Counted from the stretch's first letter, positions 36,078 to 44,315 are shown. The stretch: 64,000 nucleotides of DNA from Ensifer adhaerens (GCF_020035535.1 NZ_CP083349.1:2046001-2110000); one strand, 5' to 3'. A program made the numbers and translations. Notes: generated from the letters alone by a model not told the origin.

Positions 36078-36758
36078 TCAGCGACTGGCGCCGCGCCGGT
36101 TCACCGCGTGCAACACCGACGTATGGTCGCGGTGGAAGATGCGGCCGAGCGCCGGCAGCGAGAGATCCTTGCGCTCCTCGTAAACCGCCGCCATGCAACG
36201 GTGGCGCGGCTCGACCAGTCGCCGCTCGCGCCCGACGCCGATGATCTCGTCCCAGGTGACGCCGGGATAGGCGGCAAGCACATCCTCGATGATCTCGCGC
36301 ACCGGCCGCCGGCTGAAGAGATCACCGCCCGCCGCATCCGCAGCACCGCAGATGACCCGCGCCTGCGAGAGAAGCCGCGCCTCGGCATCGGCGAGCGCCA
36401 GCTCCAGCTCGGCGATCCGCCTCGTCTGCGTGCGCACCTGAACGGCGACCATGCCCGCCAGATCTTCCAGTGTCGCAACCGGCGCCGCCTCAGCGTCAGC
36501 CGCTGCCATCCCGACGAAGCCATCGCTTCGCTGGCCGCGGGGCGCCACCAGCTGCCGCTTTGCCCTGTCTTCCGCCGACCTTCGCTCCACCGGGGCGTCT
36601 GTACCCAGCTCCGTGCGCGCCGGCCCACCGCGCCGTAACCGCCCGGCGGCCGCCTCACCCGGTGACACCGGCACGCCGCGCGCCCTCGCTGCAATGCCGT
36701 TCGTCATCCCGGCCGCTGAGTGTTCCCCTGGCATGAATTCCGTTGCCTCAGGCTGCAT
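36078..36758 (-). CDS. Phage protein with DnaA domain IV-like DNA-binding end
   Basis: A 226-residue protein. The first 110 residues are low-complexity, then a coiled coil (RIAELELALADAEARLL) and a C-terminal domain like DnaA domain IV: VREIIEDVLAAYPGVTWDEI, HRCMAAVYEERKDLSLPALG, FHRDHTSVLHAV. The last is the DnaA signature D-H-T/S-V. It lacks the AAA+ part, so it would bind DNA without being an initiator ATPase. It overlaps the preceding gene by 11 bases. Confidence 0.72.
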   Translation of the reverse strand: MQPEATEFMPGEHSAAGMTNGIAARARGVPVSPGEAAAGRLRRGGPARTELGTDAPVERRSAEDRAKRQLVAPRGQRSDGFVGMAAADAEAAPVATLEDLAGMVAVQVRTQTRRIAELELALADAEARLLSQARVICGAADAAGGDLFSRRPVREIIEDVLAAYPGVTWDEIIGVGRERRLVEPRHRCMAAVYEERKDLSLPALGRIFHRDHTSVLHAVNRRGASR

Positions 36759-37284
36759 GGTGGATCTCCCTCGTTGCGGATGCGCTTGTCGTCCTTGCGG
36801 CCGCCTTGACCGCTGCATGGGTCTTGCGGAAGGCGTCCAACCTTGCGCGGACACGGGCGCGGCTGGCTTCGGAGCGGCCGGTCTCGCGGGGCTTGAGGGC
36901 GGCGACCGTCTCGCGCTTGCGGGCAAGTTCGGCTCGCATGCCCAGCGCCTCCGCCCTTGCCAGGGCCGCCAGAACCGGCGGCTTCGGGATCGTGCCCAGC
37001 AGCACATTGGCGTTGGCCGCATAGTCGCCGCGGATCAGCTTCTGCGTCGCAGCCGCCAGGCCGCAGGCCGGCACGCCACAGAGCGCATAGTGGTAGACCG
37101 CGAGGATCTTCTTCGGCTCGATCCCCTGCGGCATGGGCATGCCGGCCGTCTGCATCGCGTCCAGGCTCCGCAGCACCGCCGCCTCGCTCGCCGGCGCCAG
37201 CCGTTCAGTGAGCGCGGTAATCTCCCGGTTCAAGGTCGAAAGCCGGGCCTGCGCCGGCAAAGTCATCATTTCCAGAAACGTCAT
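36748..37284 (-). CDS. Phage-associated hypothetical protein
   Basis: A 178-residue protein with a helical N-terminus (TLNREITALTERLAPASE), a middle with PKKILAVYHYALCGVPACG and a basic C-terminus. The pattern resembles small ruler-type proteins in rhizobial phage replication operons. It overlaps both neighbours (80 bases with the preceding gene if the first ATG is used). Function unknown. Confidence 0.6.
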   Translation of the reverse strand: MTFLEMMTLPAQARLSTLNREITALTERLAPASEAAVLRSLDAMQTAGMPMPQGIEPKKILAVYHYALCGVPACGLAAATQKLIRGDYAANANVLLGTIPKPPVLAALARAEALGMRAELARKRETVAALKPRETGRSEASRARVRARLDAFRKTHAAVKAAARTTSASATREIHHAA

Positions 37285-37981
37285 TGTCTCGGGTCCCTTT
37301 CAGTTCGTTTTCAATGGCTTGCCTGCATTCCCGCTGATGGCGGGCAAAGGCGGTTTCGTACGGCGGCGCCTGCTGGCGATGTCCGCGTCGTGGCGGTCCG
37401 GCGTCATCCATCTGGCCCACTTTCAGTCGGCCTGCGACGCGGGAAACGCCCGCCCCCTGTGGCCTGCCGGCATTGCGCATCCAGTTCCGCCAGGTGGCCG
37501 CCCAGTCGAGCTTGGTGGCATTGCGGCCGGCCTTGGCGCTCCAGTAGTCGCGAAACTTGTCGAATTCGACCGACGCCTCGGCCGGCTCGAAGCCGAGCCC
37601 GGCGGCGAAATCCCAGTCGGGTTCGAAGGCCGCAGGCAACCGGCTCGCCCTGCGCCCGCGCTGTGCGGACGGTCCTGCATCGGCTTCCCCCAGGTGCAGA
37701 TCGAGTTGCGCATCGCTCCCGGCCGGAGTCGTGTCGGGAGAGTTAGTTTCTTTAGGGGGTGCGGGGGAGCTTTCTTTATCAGAGAGGACACCCGCCCCTG
37801 TCGCAGTGACATCGCGTGACGTCACGCGGGCGCGGCGGCGCTGCTGCCGTTCACGATCGCCGGCCCGGCGCCGCTCGAGCTCCGACTGCTGCCCCGCTTC
37901 GGCGGCGCGCACAGCGCAAAGGATCATTTCCGGCGAAGCACCGCATTGAACCAGCGCCTCGACGATCGCGGTGATGCGCAT
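37205..37981 (-). CDS. Phage replication/primosomal-type protein
   Basis: A 258-residue protein. The N-terminal 50 residues are helical and basic (SELERRRAGDRERQQRRRAR); after a disordered linker, residues 150-205 resemble the DnaT/primosomal DNA-binding domain (FDKFRDYWSAKAGRNATKLD, WAATWRNWMRNA). This domain loads replication proteins in many phages. ATG at 37981. First well-supported gene of the leftward early operon. Confidence 0.65.
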   Translation of the reverse strand: MRITAIVEALVQCGASPEMILCAVRAAEAGQQSELERRRAGDRERQQRRRARVTSRDVTATGAGVLSDKESSPAPPKETNSPDTTPAGSDAQLDLHLGEADAGPSAQRGRRASRLPAAFEPDWDFAAGLGFEPAEASVEFDKFRDYWSAKAGRNATKLDWAATWRNWMRNAGRPQGAGVSRVAGRLKVGQMDDAGPPRRGHRQQAPPYETAFARHQRECRQAIENELKGTRDNDVSGNDDFAGAGPAFDLEPGDYRAH

Positions 37982-38281
37982 GGCCGTTACTCCCGGCCGA
38001 GCCGATATGTGGCGCCGGCCGTGGCCTTGCCGGCCACCGCAACGACAGAGTTGCGGCATGCCAAAGGCGGCAGGAAGCCTGCGTCCCTGCGCGCCCCGGT
38101 TCGTCCGCCCCGCTCGCCAGTCCCTTCTATCAGCCTGTCCTGCGCCATGCCTCTTCCCACACCTTCGCCTTTGGCCGCCCCATCTGGCACGGCCACTCCA
38201 TCGCGCTTTCCGCGCGCCAATTCCGGTTGTCTCCCCCTGCCGGCAAGCCACCTCTGTGCCCGCCCTCGATGGGCGGACCGG

Positions 38282-38593
38282 TCAGGCCCTTCGGTCCCTT
38301 CCGCGCATCCGGAAGGAATGCACGCGGGACGACGGGTAGCGCTCGCAAGCAGCGGCCCACTCACAAGGAGCACGGTCGCCTGCTCGGGTGCCGAAACCGC
38401 GCGCGCCGCCGACCGCAACCCTTGCCGGTTGCGGAGACACATGCGCCAGTGACGGCTTGCCGACATCGAGTAGAAAGCGAGAGGCTCCGGGGAGGAAGCG
38501 GACCCTCTCGCCCGCTGCCAGCTCCGCGATCGTTGCGACCGGAAGACAAGCAGCATTTTCAAAAATGCTCGCCGCATGCGCTGCGGCGATCAA
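38282..38593 (-). CDS. Hypothetical protein, first in the early operon
   Basis: A 103-residue frame with a TTG start preceded by GAGG at 8 bases. It reads MIAAAHAASIFENAACLPVA and ends HSFRMRGRDRRA. It directly follows the leftward promoter at 38723-38751. No family recognised. The next 300 bases (37982-38281) hold overlapping open frames, one ending WEEAWRRTG, that I cannot decide between. Confidence 0.4.
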   Translation of the reverse strand: MIAAAHAASIFENAACLPVATIAELAAGERVRFLPGASRFLLDVGKPSLAHVSPQPARVAVGGARGFGTRAGDRAPCEWAAACERYPSSRVHSFRMRGRDRRA

Positions 38594-38722
38594 TCTCCAG
38601 GCCTCAATCGGGCCCTCTGCGGATGAAGGCGGACATTGTCGTCCGCATCACCCAGGCGCCAGCATTGCCGGCCGCCGCTGGAAAGTTGGTGATTTGCACC
38701 GCTCATTTCCGTTGACATCCTA

Positions 38723-38764
38723 TTCATAGTAGGATTTCCTACACTCATCAAGAGGAAATTTCCT
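38723..38764 (-). promoter_or_regulatory. Leftward early promoter with repressor operators
   Basis: On the minus strand TTGATG (38746-38751) and TATGAA (38723-38728) are spaced by exactly 17 bases. The spacer contains the dyad GTAGGATTTCCTAC (38729-38742, plus-strand reading). A second exact palindrome, AGGAAATTTCCT, is at 38753-38764 just upstream of the -35. Both sites lie next to the divergent repressor gene and share TAGGA/TCCTA-type half-sites with the site at 40207-40222. Confidence 0.7.
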
Positions 38765-38801
38765 ATTGGACGTAAGAAACGGAATCTGGGATGCCAGTGC
38801 C

Positions 38802-39452
38802 ATGGACGAGTTGCGCCGCCTTATCCGGGAAGCAGTCGATGCGAAGAAGACGACCTACAAGGATCTGTCGATCGCGATTGCGAAGAACCACGCCTATATC
38901 CAGCAGTTCGTCGAGCGCGAGACGCCGCGGGAGCTGCGCGAGCGCGACGCCCGCACGATCGTCGATCTGATTCAGGGCGCCCCCGTCGCCGGCGAAGCGG
39001 CACCCAGGCGCGCACCCGGCTTCGCGCCGCAGATCGTTCCGGGCGAACAGCTCGTCGGCCATCGCGACCTGCCGATCTTTGCCGCAGCCCAGGGCGGCGA
39101 CGGCCACGTGATCGTCACTTTCGATGCTGTGGAATATGTGAAGCGCCCCTCGGTGCTCGAGGGCGTCAAGGGCGCCTACGGCATCTACCTCACCGGCAGC
39201 TCGATGATCCCGGCTTATGAGCCCGGCGACATGGCGCTCGTCCACCCGCACCTGCCGCCGGCCCGAGACAAGGACGTAGTGCTCTACCATGTCCCGCCCG
39301 CCAACGACGCCGAGGCGATCATCAAGCGGCTAGTCTCCTTCAACGACCGTGAATGGACGCTGCGGCAGTACAACCCCTTCCTGGAATTCACAGAGAGCCG
39401 GGTCGAGTGGTCCTTCTGCCACCGGGTCGTCGGCAAATACAGCGCCCGCTGA
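38802..39452 (+). CDS. Phage repressor with S24/LexA-type domain
   Basis: A 216-residue protein. Residues 1-60 form a helical DNA-binding domain (TYKDLSIAIAKNHAYIQQFV fits a helix-turn-helix). The C-terminal half is an S24 peptidase: GSSMIPAYEPGDM has the serine and EAIIKRLVSF the lysine of the dyad. It should cleave itself after RecA activation. ATG at 38802 is chosen; a TTG at 38766 abuts the operator. It faces the leftward early promoter, the usual cI-type arrangement. Confidence 0.82.
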   Translation: MDELRRLIREAVDAKKTTYKDLSIAIAKNHAYIQQFVERETPRELRERDARTIVDLIQGAPVAGEAAPRRAPGFAPQIVPGEQLVGHRDLPIFAAAQGGDGHVIVTFDAVEYVKRPSVLEGVKGAYGIYLTGSSMIPAYEPGDMALVHPHLPPARDKDVVLYHVPPANDAEAIIKRLVSFNDREWTLRQYNPFLEFTESRVEWSFCHRVVGKYSAR

Positions 39453-39808
39453 AGCCCACAAGGATAGATCGTAAATATCCCTGTATATTCAACAGGATAT
39501 ACCGCTTCCCTGATTCAATTCGTGCAGCACCGCCTGGCTGGTTGCGCGCTCAACTATTGAGCGATAGGCGCCGGCTCGCCGGCGATCGCCGCGGAAAATT
39601 CGTTTCGACCAACGGCGATTCAACTCCGCACCAATGCCCGCCGGCCCTCACACGGATCCCGCAAGAAGCGATGATTGCGGCGTGCTTTCACTGACGGGAC
39701 AGCTGGGCAAGACATCGCCTCATGACCGGCAAGGCCTAGCAAGGCAAGCGCCCGAAGTCCCCATACCGCCGCCAGTCGTTCCGCCTGCTGCTTCCTGCAT
39801 GTCGGCAC
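39453..39808. other. Gap after the repressor with a stem-loop
   Basis: No gene is supported. A near-perfect inverted repeat, ATATCCCTGT and ACAGGATAT (one-base bulge), lies at 39475-39500 shortly after the repressor stop. It lacks a T-run, so it may be an operator or RNA structure rather than a simple terminator. Confidence 0.4.
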
Positions 39809-40057
39809 TCAGGCCGCCATCTCCTCCTCGATCTCCATCGGCAGATCGCCCGACATGAAGAGCACCGTGGCATCCTCGAACTCTCCGGTCGCAAGGTCGC
39901 CCGCGCGGCTGAAGGCGACAACACCCACCTTGGTCGCTGCCAGCCTTTCGGCCAGCCGCACCGCATGTTCAGCCCCGGTCGCCTGCACCGGATTGTCGGC
40001 AAGCAATGCCCCGCGGCTTCCCAGCGTGAAGCTCTGAACGACGAAATAGGTGATCAT
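39809..40057 (-). CDS. Small phage-associated hypothetical protein
   Basis: An 82-residue protein (MITYFVVQSFTLGSRGALLA) with an acidic end (PMEIEEEMAA). The GAEHAVRLAERLAATKVGVV helix and GVVAFSRAGDLATGE strand look well folded. ATG at 40057 follows AAGGAGC. Small proteins like this flank repressors in rhizobial prophages; function unknown. Confidence 0.6.
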   Translation of the reverse strand: MITYFVVQSFTLGSRGALLADNPVQATGAEHAVRLAERLAATKVGVVAFSRAGDLATGEFEDATVLFMSGDLPMEIEEEMAA

Positions 40058-40195
40058 CCCATGCTCCTTTTCCGCCACCTGGAATGGCGGCCCCAAGGTG
40101 GCGCAATCCATCGAACAAAACAAGAACAAATAATCGCCTATCGACAACTGCGCGTCGTCCCGCGCAGAAATTTCCTGCCGGCAGTGCGTTTCCTA

Positions 40196-40225
40196 TTGAC
40201 GCATAAATAGGAATTTTCCTATATT
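40196..40225 (+). promoter_or_regulatory. Rightward promoter with repressor-type operator
   Basis: TTGACG and TATATT are spaced by 18 bases. The spacer and -10 contain the dyad ATAGGAATTTTCCTAT (40207-40222), like the operators at 38729-38764. The predicted transcription start lies near an ATG at 40232. Confidence 0.65.
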
Positions 40226-40252
40226 TCACCAATGACAAAACCGGAGGAACCG

Positions 40253-40321
40253 ATGGCACCCGAAAGGGCACGCCAGCGCGCCCCTCGAACAGGCCGAGGT
40301 GAACGATGCCCGACGTGCTGA
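40253..40321 (+). CDS. Tiny ORF, possible leader peptide
   Basis: Twenty-two codons (MAPERARQRAPRTGRGERCP, then TC) with GGAGG at a good distance. It begins just after the operator-controlled promoter and overlaps the start of the next gene by 16 bases, so it could act by coupling. It could equally be chance. Confidence 0.3.
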   Translation: MAPERARQRAPRTGRGERCPTC

Positions 40322-40731
40322 TCGCGGATACCTTGACGGGTGCCACCCCTTTCCTTCGCGGATGTGAGATCATGCTCGCCGTCATGACGCTTGGCGCCGG
40401 CTATTTCTGTGAGGAGACCGAGACCGTCGGCACCACCTACCGCACCGCCGCCGACTGGCTACGTGTCCACGATGGTGAGCATGTCGCCAAACTGATCCGC
40501 TTCGATCTCGATGCTCTCCACGGCGAAGATGTGACCGAGACGGTCGCCGCCGCCTGGCTCGACGGTTACGACCAGAGCCCGGAGGAAGAGCACAAGCTGC
40601 CGGCCTTCGTGCGCACCTCCGATGCCTGGGAGCGATGGTGCGCGGACTTCGGCGCCGACCGCGGACCCTACAGCCAGGCCGTCCACGGCACCCTCAACCA
40701 CCACCAGCAGTTCGGTGCCGATCTGCGATGA
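40306..40731 (+). CDS. Phage-associated hypothetical protein
   Basis: A 141-residue acidic protein with a TTYRTAADWLRVHDGEHVAK core and a CADFGADRGPYSQAVHGTLN end. GAGGTGAA lies before the ATG at 40306; an internal ATG at 40372 is also possible. First main gene after the rightward repressor-controlled promoter. No family recognised. Confidence 0.6.
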   Translation: MPDVLIADTLTGATPFLRGCEIMLAVMTLGAGYFCEETETVGTTYRTAADWLRVHDGEHVAKLIRFDLDALHGEDVTETVAAAWLDGYDQSPEEEHKLPAFVRTSDAWERWCADFGADRGPYSQAVHGTLNHHQQFGADLR

Positions 40732-40919
40732 CCATGACGCTCGACAAGTCCGCCCTCTTCGCTGCCATGGAAGCCTTCTGGGATGCCGAAGGCGGCAACG
40801 AGCGCGGCGTGGAAGCCGCGATCGCGGCCTATCTGCAGCGCCAGAACCTCGCCGCCTTCCACGACATGGCCACGCGCAAGCGCGCAGCCTTGGCCGCCGC
40901 AACCGCCCAGCGCGTATAA
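40728..40919 (+). CDS. Small phage-associated hypothetical protein
   Basis: A 63-residue helical protein (MTMTLDKSALFAAMEAFWDA, ERGVEAAIAAYLQRQN). Its ATG overlaps the preceding stop in an ATGA, which shows coupled translation. Function unknown. Confidence 0.6.
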   Translation: MTMTLDKSALFAAMEAFWDAEGGNERGVEAAIAAYLQRQNLAAFHDMATRKRAALAAATAQRV

Positions 40920-41027
40920 ATCCTTTCAAGGGGATAGCGACTGCGCAAAATGCCCAATATTGGCAATCATTATTAATTTGCAAAAATGCTAATAAAGTAA
41001 GCGGGGAGCACAACGAGGAGAGATTCG

Positions 41028-41432
41028 ATGCCGCGCCTTGCCCATCTGTACTTCAAGACCGCAATCATCTTCCTGATCATCGGACTCATTATCGGCCTGC
41101 ATATGGCGATCAGCCAGGATCACGCCGCGACACCGGCGCATGCCCATACGAACCTGCTCGGTTGGGTCACGATGGCGATCTTCGGCATCTACTATGCACT
41201 CAATCCCGCCAAGGCCGAGCGCCGGCTCGCCCTGATCCAGTATTACGTCTACACGTCCGGCGTCGCCGTGCTGGTGCCCTCGCTCTATCTGATGGTCACC
41301 GGCAGGCCCGAGATCGAACCCGTCGTCGCCGCGGCTTCGATCGTCGCCTTCATCGGCGTGCTGCTGTTTGCGGTCGTCATCTTTTCGAGCAGCGAAACGG
41401 TCGCTCAACCGAGCGCGCTGCGGCCGCGATAG
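41028..41432 (+). CDS. Small membrane protein like heme-copper oxidase subunit I
   Basis: A 134-residue protein with four membrane helices. The AHAHTNLLGWVTMAIFGIYY segment is the heme-ligand-type motif found near the N-terminus of NorB/CcoN-like subunit I. At this length it cannot be a full oxidase; such short proteins are often labelled cytochrome c oxidase. Upstream is an AT-rich patch with the palindrome CCAATATTGG (40954-40963), a possible regulator site. Role unknown, perhaps heme or gas sensing. Confidence 0.65.
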   Translation: MPRLAHLYFKTAIIFLIIGLIIGLHMAISQDHAATPAHAHTNLLGWVTMAIFGIYYALNPAKAERRLALIQYYVYTSGVAVLVPSLYLMVTGRPEIEPVVAAASIVAFIGVLLFAVVIFSSSETVAQPSALRPR

Positions 41433-41520
41433 AGCGCATCCGGGCACCGAGCCCGCCGCGACCGGTGCAGGCAAACGCAGGAAAGGCCGGAACGCCTTTC
41501 CTGTCCTGACCTCGGTTGTC

Positions 41521-41673
41521 CTACTTCGAGGTCGACTTCAGCACCCGGTGCGTCGCATTGTCGAGTGCGTGGCCGGTCTCGACACTATCCTCACGAATGC
41601 CGCGCGCCGTGTTGCCGCACGCCGATAGGGCAAGAAGCGCCAGGCAGTGGACCATGAGCATCGTCTTCGACAT
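41521..41673 (-). CDS. Entericidin-like small lipoprotein
   Basis: Fifty residues: MSKTMLMVHCLALLALSACG is a lipoprotein signal with lipobox LSAC, then a short helical mature part (RGIREDSVETGHALDNATHR). This is the entericidin A/B pattern, an envelope peptide linked in enteric bacteria to stress-induced lysis. ATG at 41673 has GGAG upstream. Convergent with the gene before it. Confidence 0.7.
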   Translation of the reverse strand: MSKTMLMVHCLALLALSACGNTARGIREDSVETGHALDNATHRVLKSTSK

Positions 41674-41749
41674 CCTCGTCTCCGTCAGTTTCTCCTATCG
41701 GAAATGAGGCGGAGCGCCGCAAAGTCAATCGGTCGGCTTACAACCGGAA

Positions 41750-41971
41750 CGACGAGGACGGCCGCAACACCGAGTGCCCGACGCCCCCGCCTTCCGGGGA
41801 ATTATTTTGGCAAGCGTACCAGAATCGCCGAATCAGGCCTTCCCCCGGCCGCCTTGCGCGCGTTAGCTTCCGTACCGCGCAGTACGTTCTTTCTGGACTG
41901 CGCTTCCCCGCACCCTGAGCCATTTTGGGTGCCTGCTTGCCCCGCCCTCGTGCGGGGCTCTTTCTTTTTCG
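41750..41971 (+). ncRNA. Candidate untranslated RNA ending in a terminator
   Basis: No protein frame is convincing here, yet the stretch ends in a strong plus-strand terminator (AGCCCCGC-type stem, T-run at 41960-41970) and has several internal GC stems, for example near 41855-41890 (GTACCGCGCAGTAC). The nearest plus-strand gene ends over 500 bases earlier. A small RNA gene is a reasonable guess; no known family is recognised and the 5' end is not fixed. Confidence 0.35.
41938..41971 (+). terminator. Rho-independent terminator
   Basis: CCCCGC (41940-41945) and GCGGGG (41952-41957) around a short loop, followed by CTCTTTCTTTTT. It points rightward, opposite to both protein genes beside it. 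Confidence 0.75.
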
Positions 41972-41989
41972 CGGGCTTTTGAGTGCGCT

Positions 41990-42406
41990 TCAGTCGACCT
42001 TGAACACGGCGTCGCCGACGAAGACGATCACATACTGTCCGCCTTCGCCCTCACGCGCCCAGCACTGCAGCGTCTGCGCATAGGGCGGCTGTTTCCAGAT
42101 TTCAGGATGGTCCGGATCGACGAGAACCGTGACCTGCGGCCCCTGGCGATAGATCATCATCCGCGAGCGCGCCGGGTCCCAGGCGTCGTCCAGGTCCGCA
42201 TCCGTGCGCCAGAGACAGAGGAAGTCGCGACACAGTTGCGGCCGCTGCGCGTAGATCCGGCACCCCTCGCCGTCCATACAATGCCGGCACCAGGCATTCG
42301 CCGGTTTCGCCAACGCGTCGATATCGGGCAGCCGGCAACAGAGCGTGCAGGTGCCGCAGGCCCGCGCGCCAAGCGGCGTAGAGGTCGAAGGGGTCGGATT
42401 GCTCAT
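41990..42406 (-). CDS. YkgJ-family cysteine-cluster protein
   Basis: A 138-residue protein with the Zn/Fe-cluster-type pattern of YkgJ: CGTCTLCC near residue 17, CRHCMDGEGCRIYAQRPQLC and then DFLCLW. The family is widespread and its role is poorly known; a metal- or Fe-S-binding function is inferred. The C-terminus ends VFVGDAVFKVD. Confidence 0.78.
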   Translation of the reverse strand: MSNPTPSTSTPLGARACGTCTLCCRLPDIDALAKPANAWCRHCMDGEGCRIYAQRPQLCRDFLCLWRTDADLDDAWDPARSRMMIYRQGPQVTVLVDPDHPEIWKQPPYAQTLQCWAREGEGGQYVIVFVGDAVFKVD

Positions 42407-42582
42407 CGGCGAACGCTATATCACGGAGCCCTTACCCAAGGGAACGCACCGGCGATGTTCACGCCTTAGCATCGTGCCGAGCCAAGCGATCGGCGCCCCG
42501 AACCCATGGCATTGCGTGATTGCCTCACCCGCGTTCTTGATCTAAGTCCGAGCTATATTATGTATGAAAAATACATATCGGA

Positions 42583-43650
42583 ATGGGAATGAAAGACATT
42601 ACCTATCCTTTCAGGGATCAATCCGACGCTGGGATGATCGCGGACCGAAACGTCTTCGATCGTCTCGCCACCTGGTATGAAACGGCCAAGGTCGAGCGTC
42701 GCGAGAGCTCGGAAAGCCGCGAGGTGGAGCTGCGCTGTGTCAGCCCTCTCGGGCAGACATCGCTTTATCCCGACGACCTTCCGCTGGTTTTCCTCACGCG
42801 CAACGATGCCAGATTGATGCCGGGCTTTCTGGCGCATTACCGGTCGCTGGGCGTTACCCGCTTCATCTGCGTCGACGATGCCTCGACCGACGGTACGCGC
42901 GAATATCTGCTGGGTGAGCCCGATGTCGACCTGTGGGCGTCGACGTTGCGCCACTGGGAAGCCCGGCACGGCCGCCTCTGGCGGGAGGCGCTGTTTGCGC
43001 TCTATGGCGGCGAGCGCTGGTACGTGAATGTCGATTCCGATGAGTTCCTGGTCTACGACGATTGCGAGAACCGCACGCTCTGGTCGGTGATCCACGCGCT
43101 TGAAGACCTGAAAATCTCGCGGCTGCCGGCACCGATGCTGGACATGTATCCGATCGATCTCGGTGCGGCGGACGTCAACCAGCTGAAAACCCGCGCCCCC
43201 TGGGAAATCGCCGATCATTTCGACAGCCGCGGCTATTCGCTGGCGACCACCACGCGCGCCATCACCGTCAAGGGTGGCGCGCGCCACCGCGAGTTCGATT
43301 CCGACCTGGAACTGATCAAGTATCCGCTGATCTTCTGGGACGAGGACTGTCGCTTCGGCGCCGGCATCCATCAGCCGCTCCCCTTTCAGCGCAACTTTTC
43401 CTCCGTGCTCGGCGCGCTTCTCCACTTCGCGCTCTTCGCCGACTACAAGGAGATCGCCGAAGACGCCGTCTCAGGCGGCCCGCATTTCGATGGTTCGGCC
43501 GCACACGCCAGAACGCAGGAAGCGCGCAGCAGCACGGATCTGCTGCAACTCTTTACCCACTCCTCGGTGAAATTCGGCGGCTCGAAGCAATTGCTCCGGC
43601 TCGGCTTCATCACCCCTGTTCCCAGGGCCGCCGCCGGCGGCGAACGCTAG
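42583..43650 (+). CDS. Glycosyltransferase family 2-like protein
   Basis: A 355-residue protein. Residues 65-200 are a GT-A-type domain: LVFLTRNDARLMPGFLAHYR, FICVDDASTDGTREYL for nucleotide-sugar binding, and WYVNVDSDEFLVYDDC with the DxD. It matches the GT2-4 group of rhizobia, probably used for surface polysaccharide. The start may be ATG at 42583 or at 42589. No polysaccharide cluster is visible nearby. Confidence 0.75.
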   Translation: MGMKDITYPFRDQSDAGMIADRNVFDRLATWYETAKVERRESSESREVELRCVSPLGQTSLYPDDLPLVFLTRNDARLMPGFLAHYRSLGVTRFICVDDASTDGTREYLLGEPDVDLWASTLRHWEARHGRLWREALFALYGGERWYVNVDSDEFLVYDDCENRTLWSVIHALEDLKISRLPAPMLDMYPIDLGAADVNQLKTRAPWEIADHFDSRGYSLATTTRAITVKGGARHREFDSDLELIKYPLIFWDEDCRFGAGIHQPLPFQRNFSSVLGALLHFALFADYKEIAEDAVSGGPHFDGSAAHARTQEARSSTDLLQLFTHSSVKFGGSKQLLRLGFITPVPRAAAGGER

Positions 43651-43901
43651 GGCGACAGCCCCGGCCCGCGCCACTCCGTATCTACACGGAAAAGCGCCAG
43701 CTCTCCCGGCGCGGCAACCCTGCGGCACCAGGCAATGCACCACTTGCGGCCATGTCCCATCCCCGACGCCATAATCGGCGCGATCAGTCGTCTCGCGACC
43801 GGATGGACCGTTTTTCAACCGACCCGCGAGCTTGGCCGTTGATTATTCGACCGACCGCTCCATTTACAGTTCTGAGGCACTTAACCTGAGGAGAAGCCTG
43901 C

Positions 43902-44174
43902 ATGAATCGAAACACAGTCATCGGTATCGTGGTTGTGATCGTGCTCATCGTCCTTGGCGTCGTGTTCCTGAAACCGGGGGCCAACAAGCAAGCCACCGAG
44001 ACAGCACCGGCGACGACGACGACGCAGCCCGCGAAGACCGAGCAGCCCGCAACGGCGCAGCCGCCGGCAACGACTGACCAGTCGACGACTCAGCCCTCGA
44101 CCACTCAGCCGTCAACGACCCAACCGTCCACGACGACCCAACCGTCGACAACGCAGCCGTCTACGAGCCAGTAA
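43902..44174 (+). CDS. Single-pass membrane protein with Thr/Pro/Gln repeats
   Basis: A 90-residue protein: one N-terminal helix (TVIGIVVVIVLIVLGVVFL), then a disordered tail of PSTTQ-type units. The DNA at about 44079-44170 repeats in 15-18 base steps, so the tail length is likely variable. GAGGAG precedes the ATG. A large perfect-looking hairpin without a T-run lies just after the stop (GACCACC/GGTGGTC arms at about 44188-44224). Confidence 0.65.
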   Translation: MNRNTVIGIVVVIVLIVLGVVFLKPGANKQATETAPATTTTQPAKTEQPATAQPPATTDQSTTQPSTTQPSTTQPSTTTQPSTTQPSTSQ

Positions 44175-44315
44175 CGGCCCCAAGCCGCGACCACCCCTGC
44201 CGCACTGGCGGCCAGTGGGTGGTCGCATCGGCAGTTGAGCGACACTGCGGCGCTGCCGCGGCTCGGGATCGCCTTTTGCCAGCCATGATGGCAGCCGCCC
44301 CGGCGCAGGGCTTCA

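Noticed and set aside
38130..38360. Minus-strand frame ending WEEAWRRTG in the early phage operon
   Set aside because: Possibly coding, but a competing frame of equal quality covers it and no start is convincing.
43945..44151. Minus-strand frame opposite the Thr/Pro/Gln repeat
   Set aside because: Repetitive antisense of a repeat tract.
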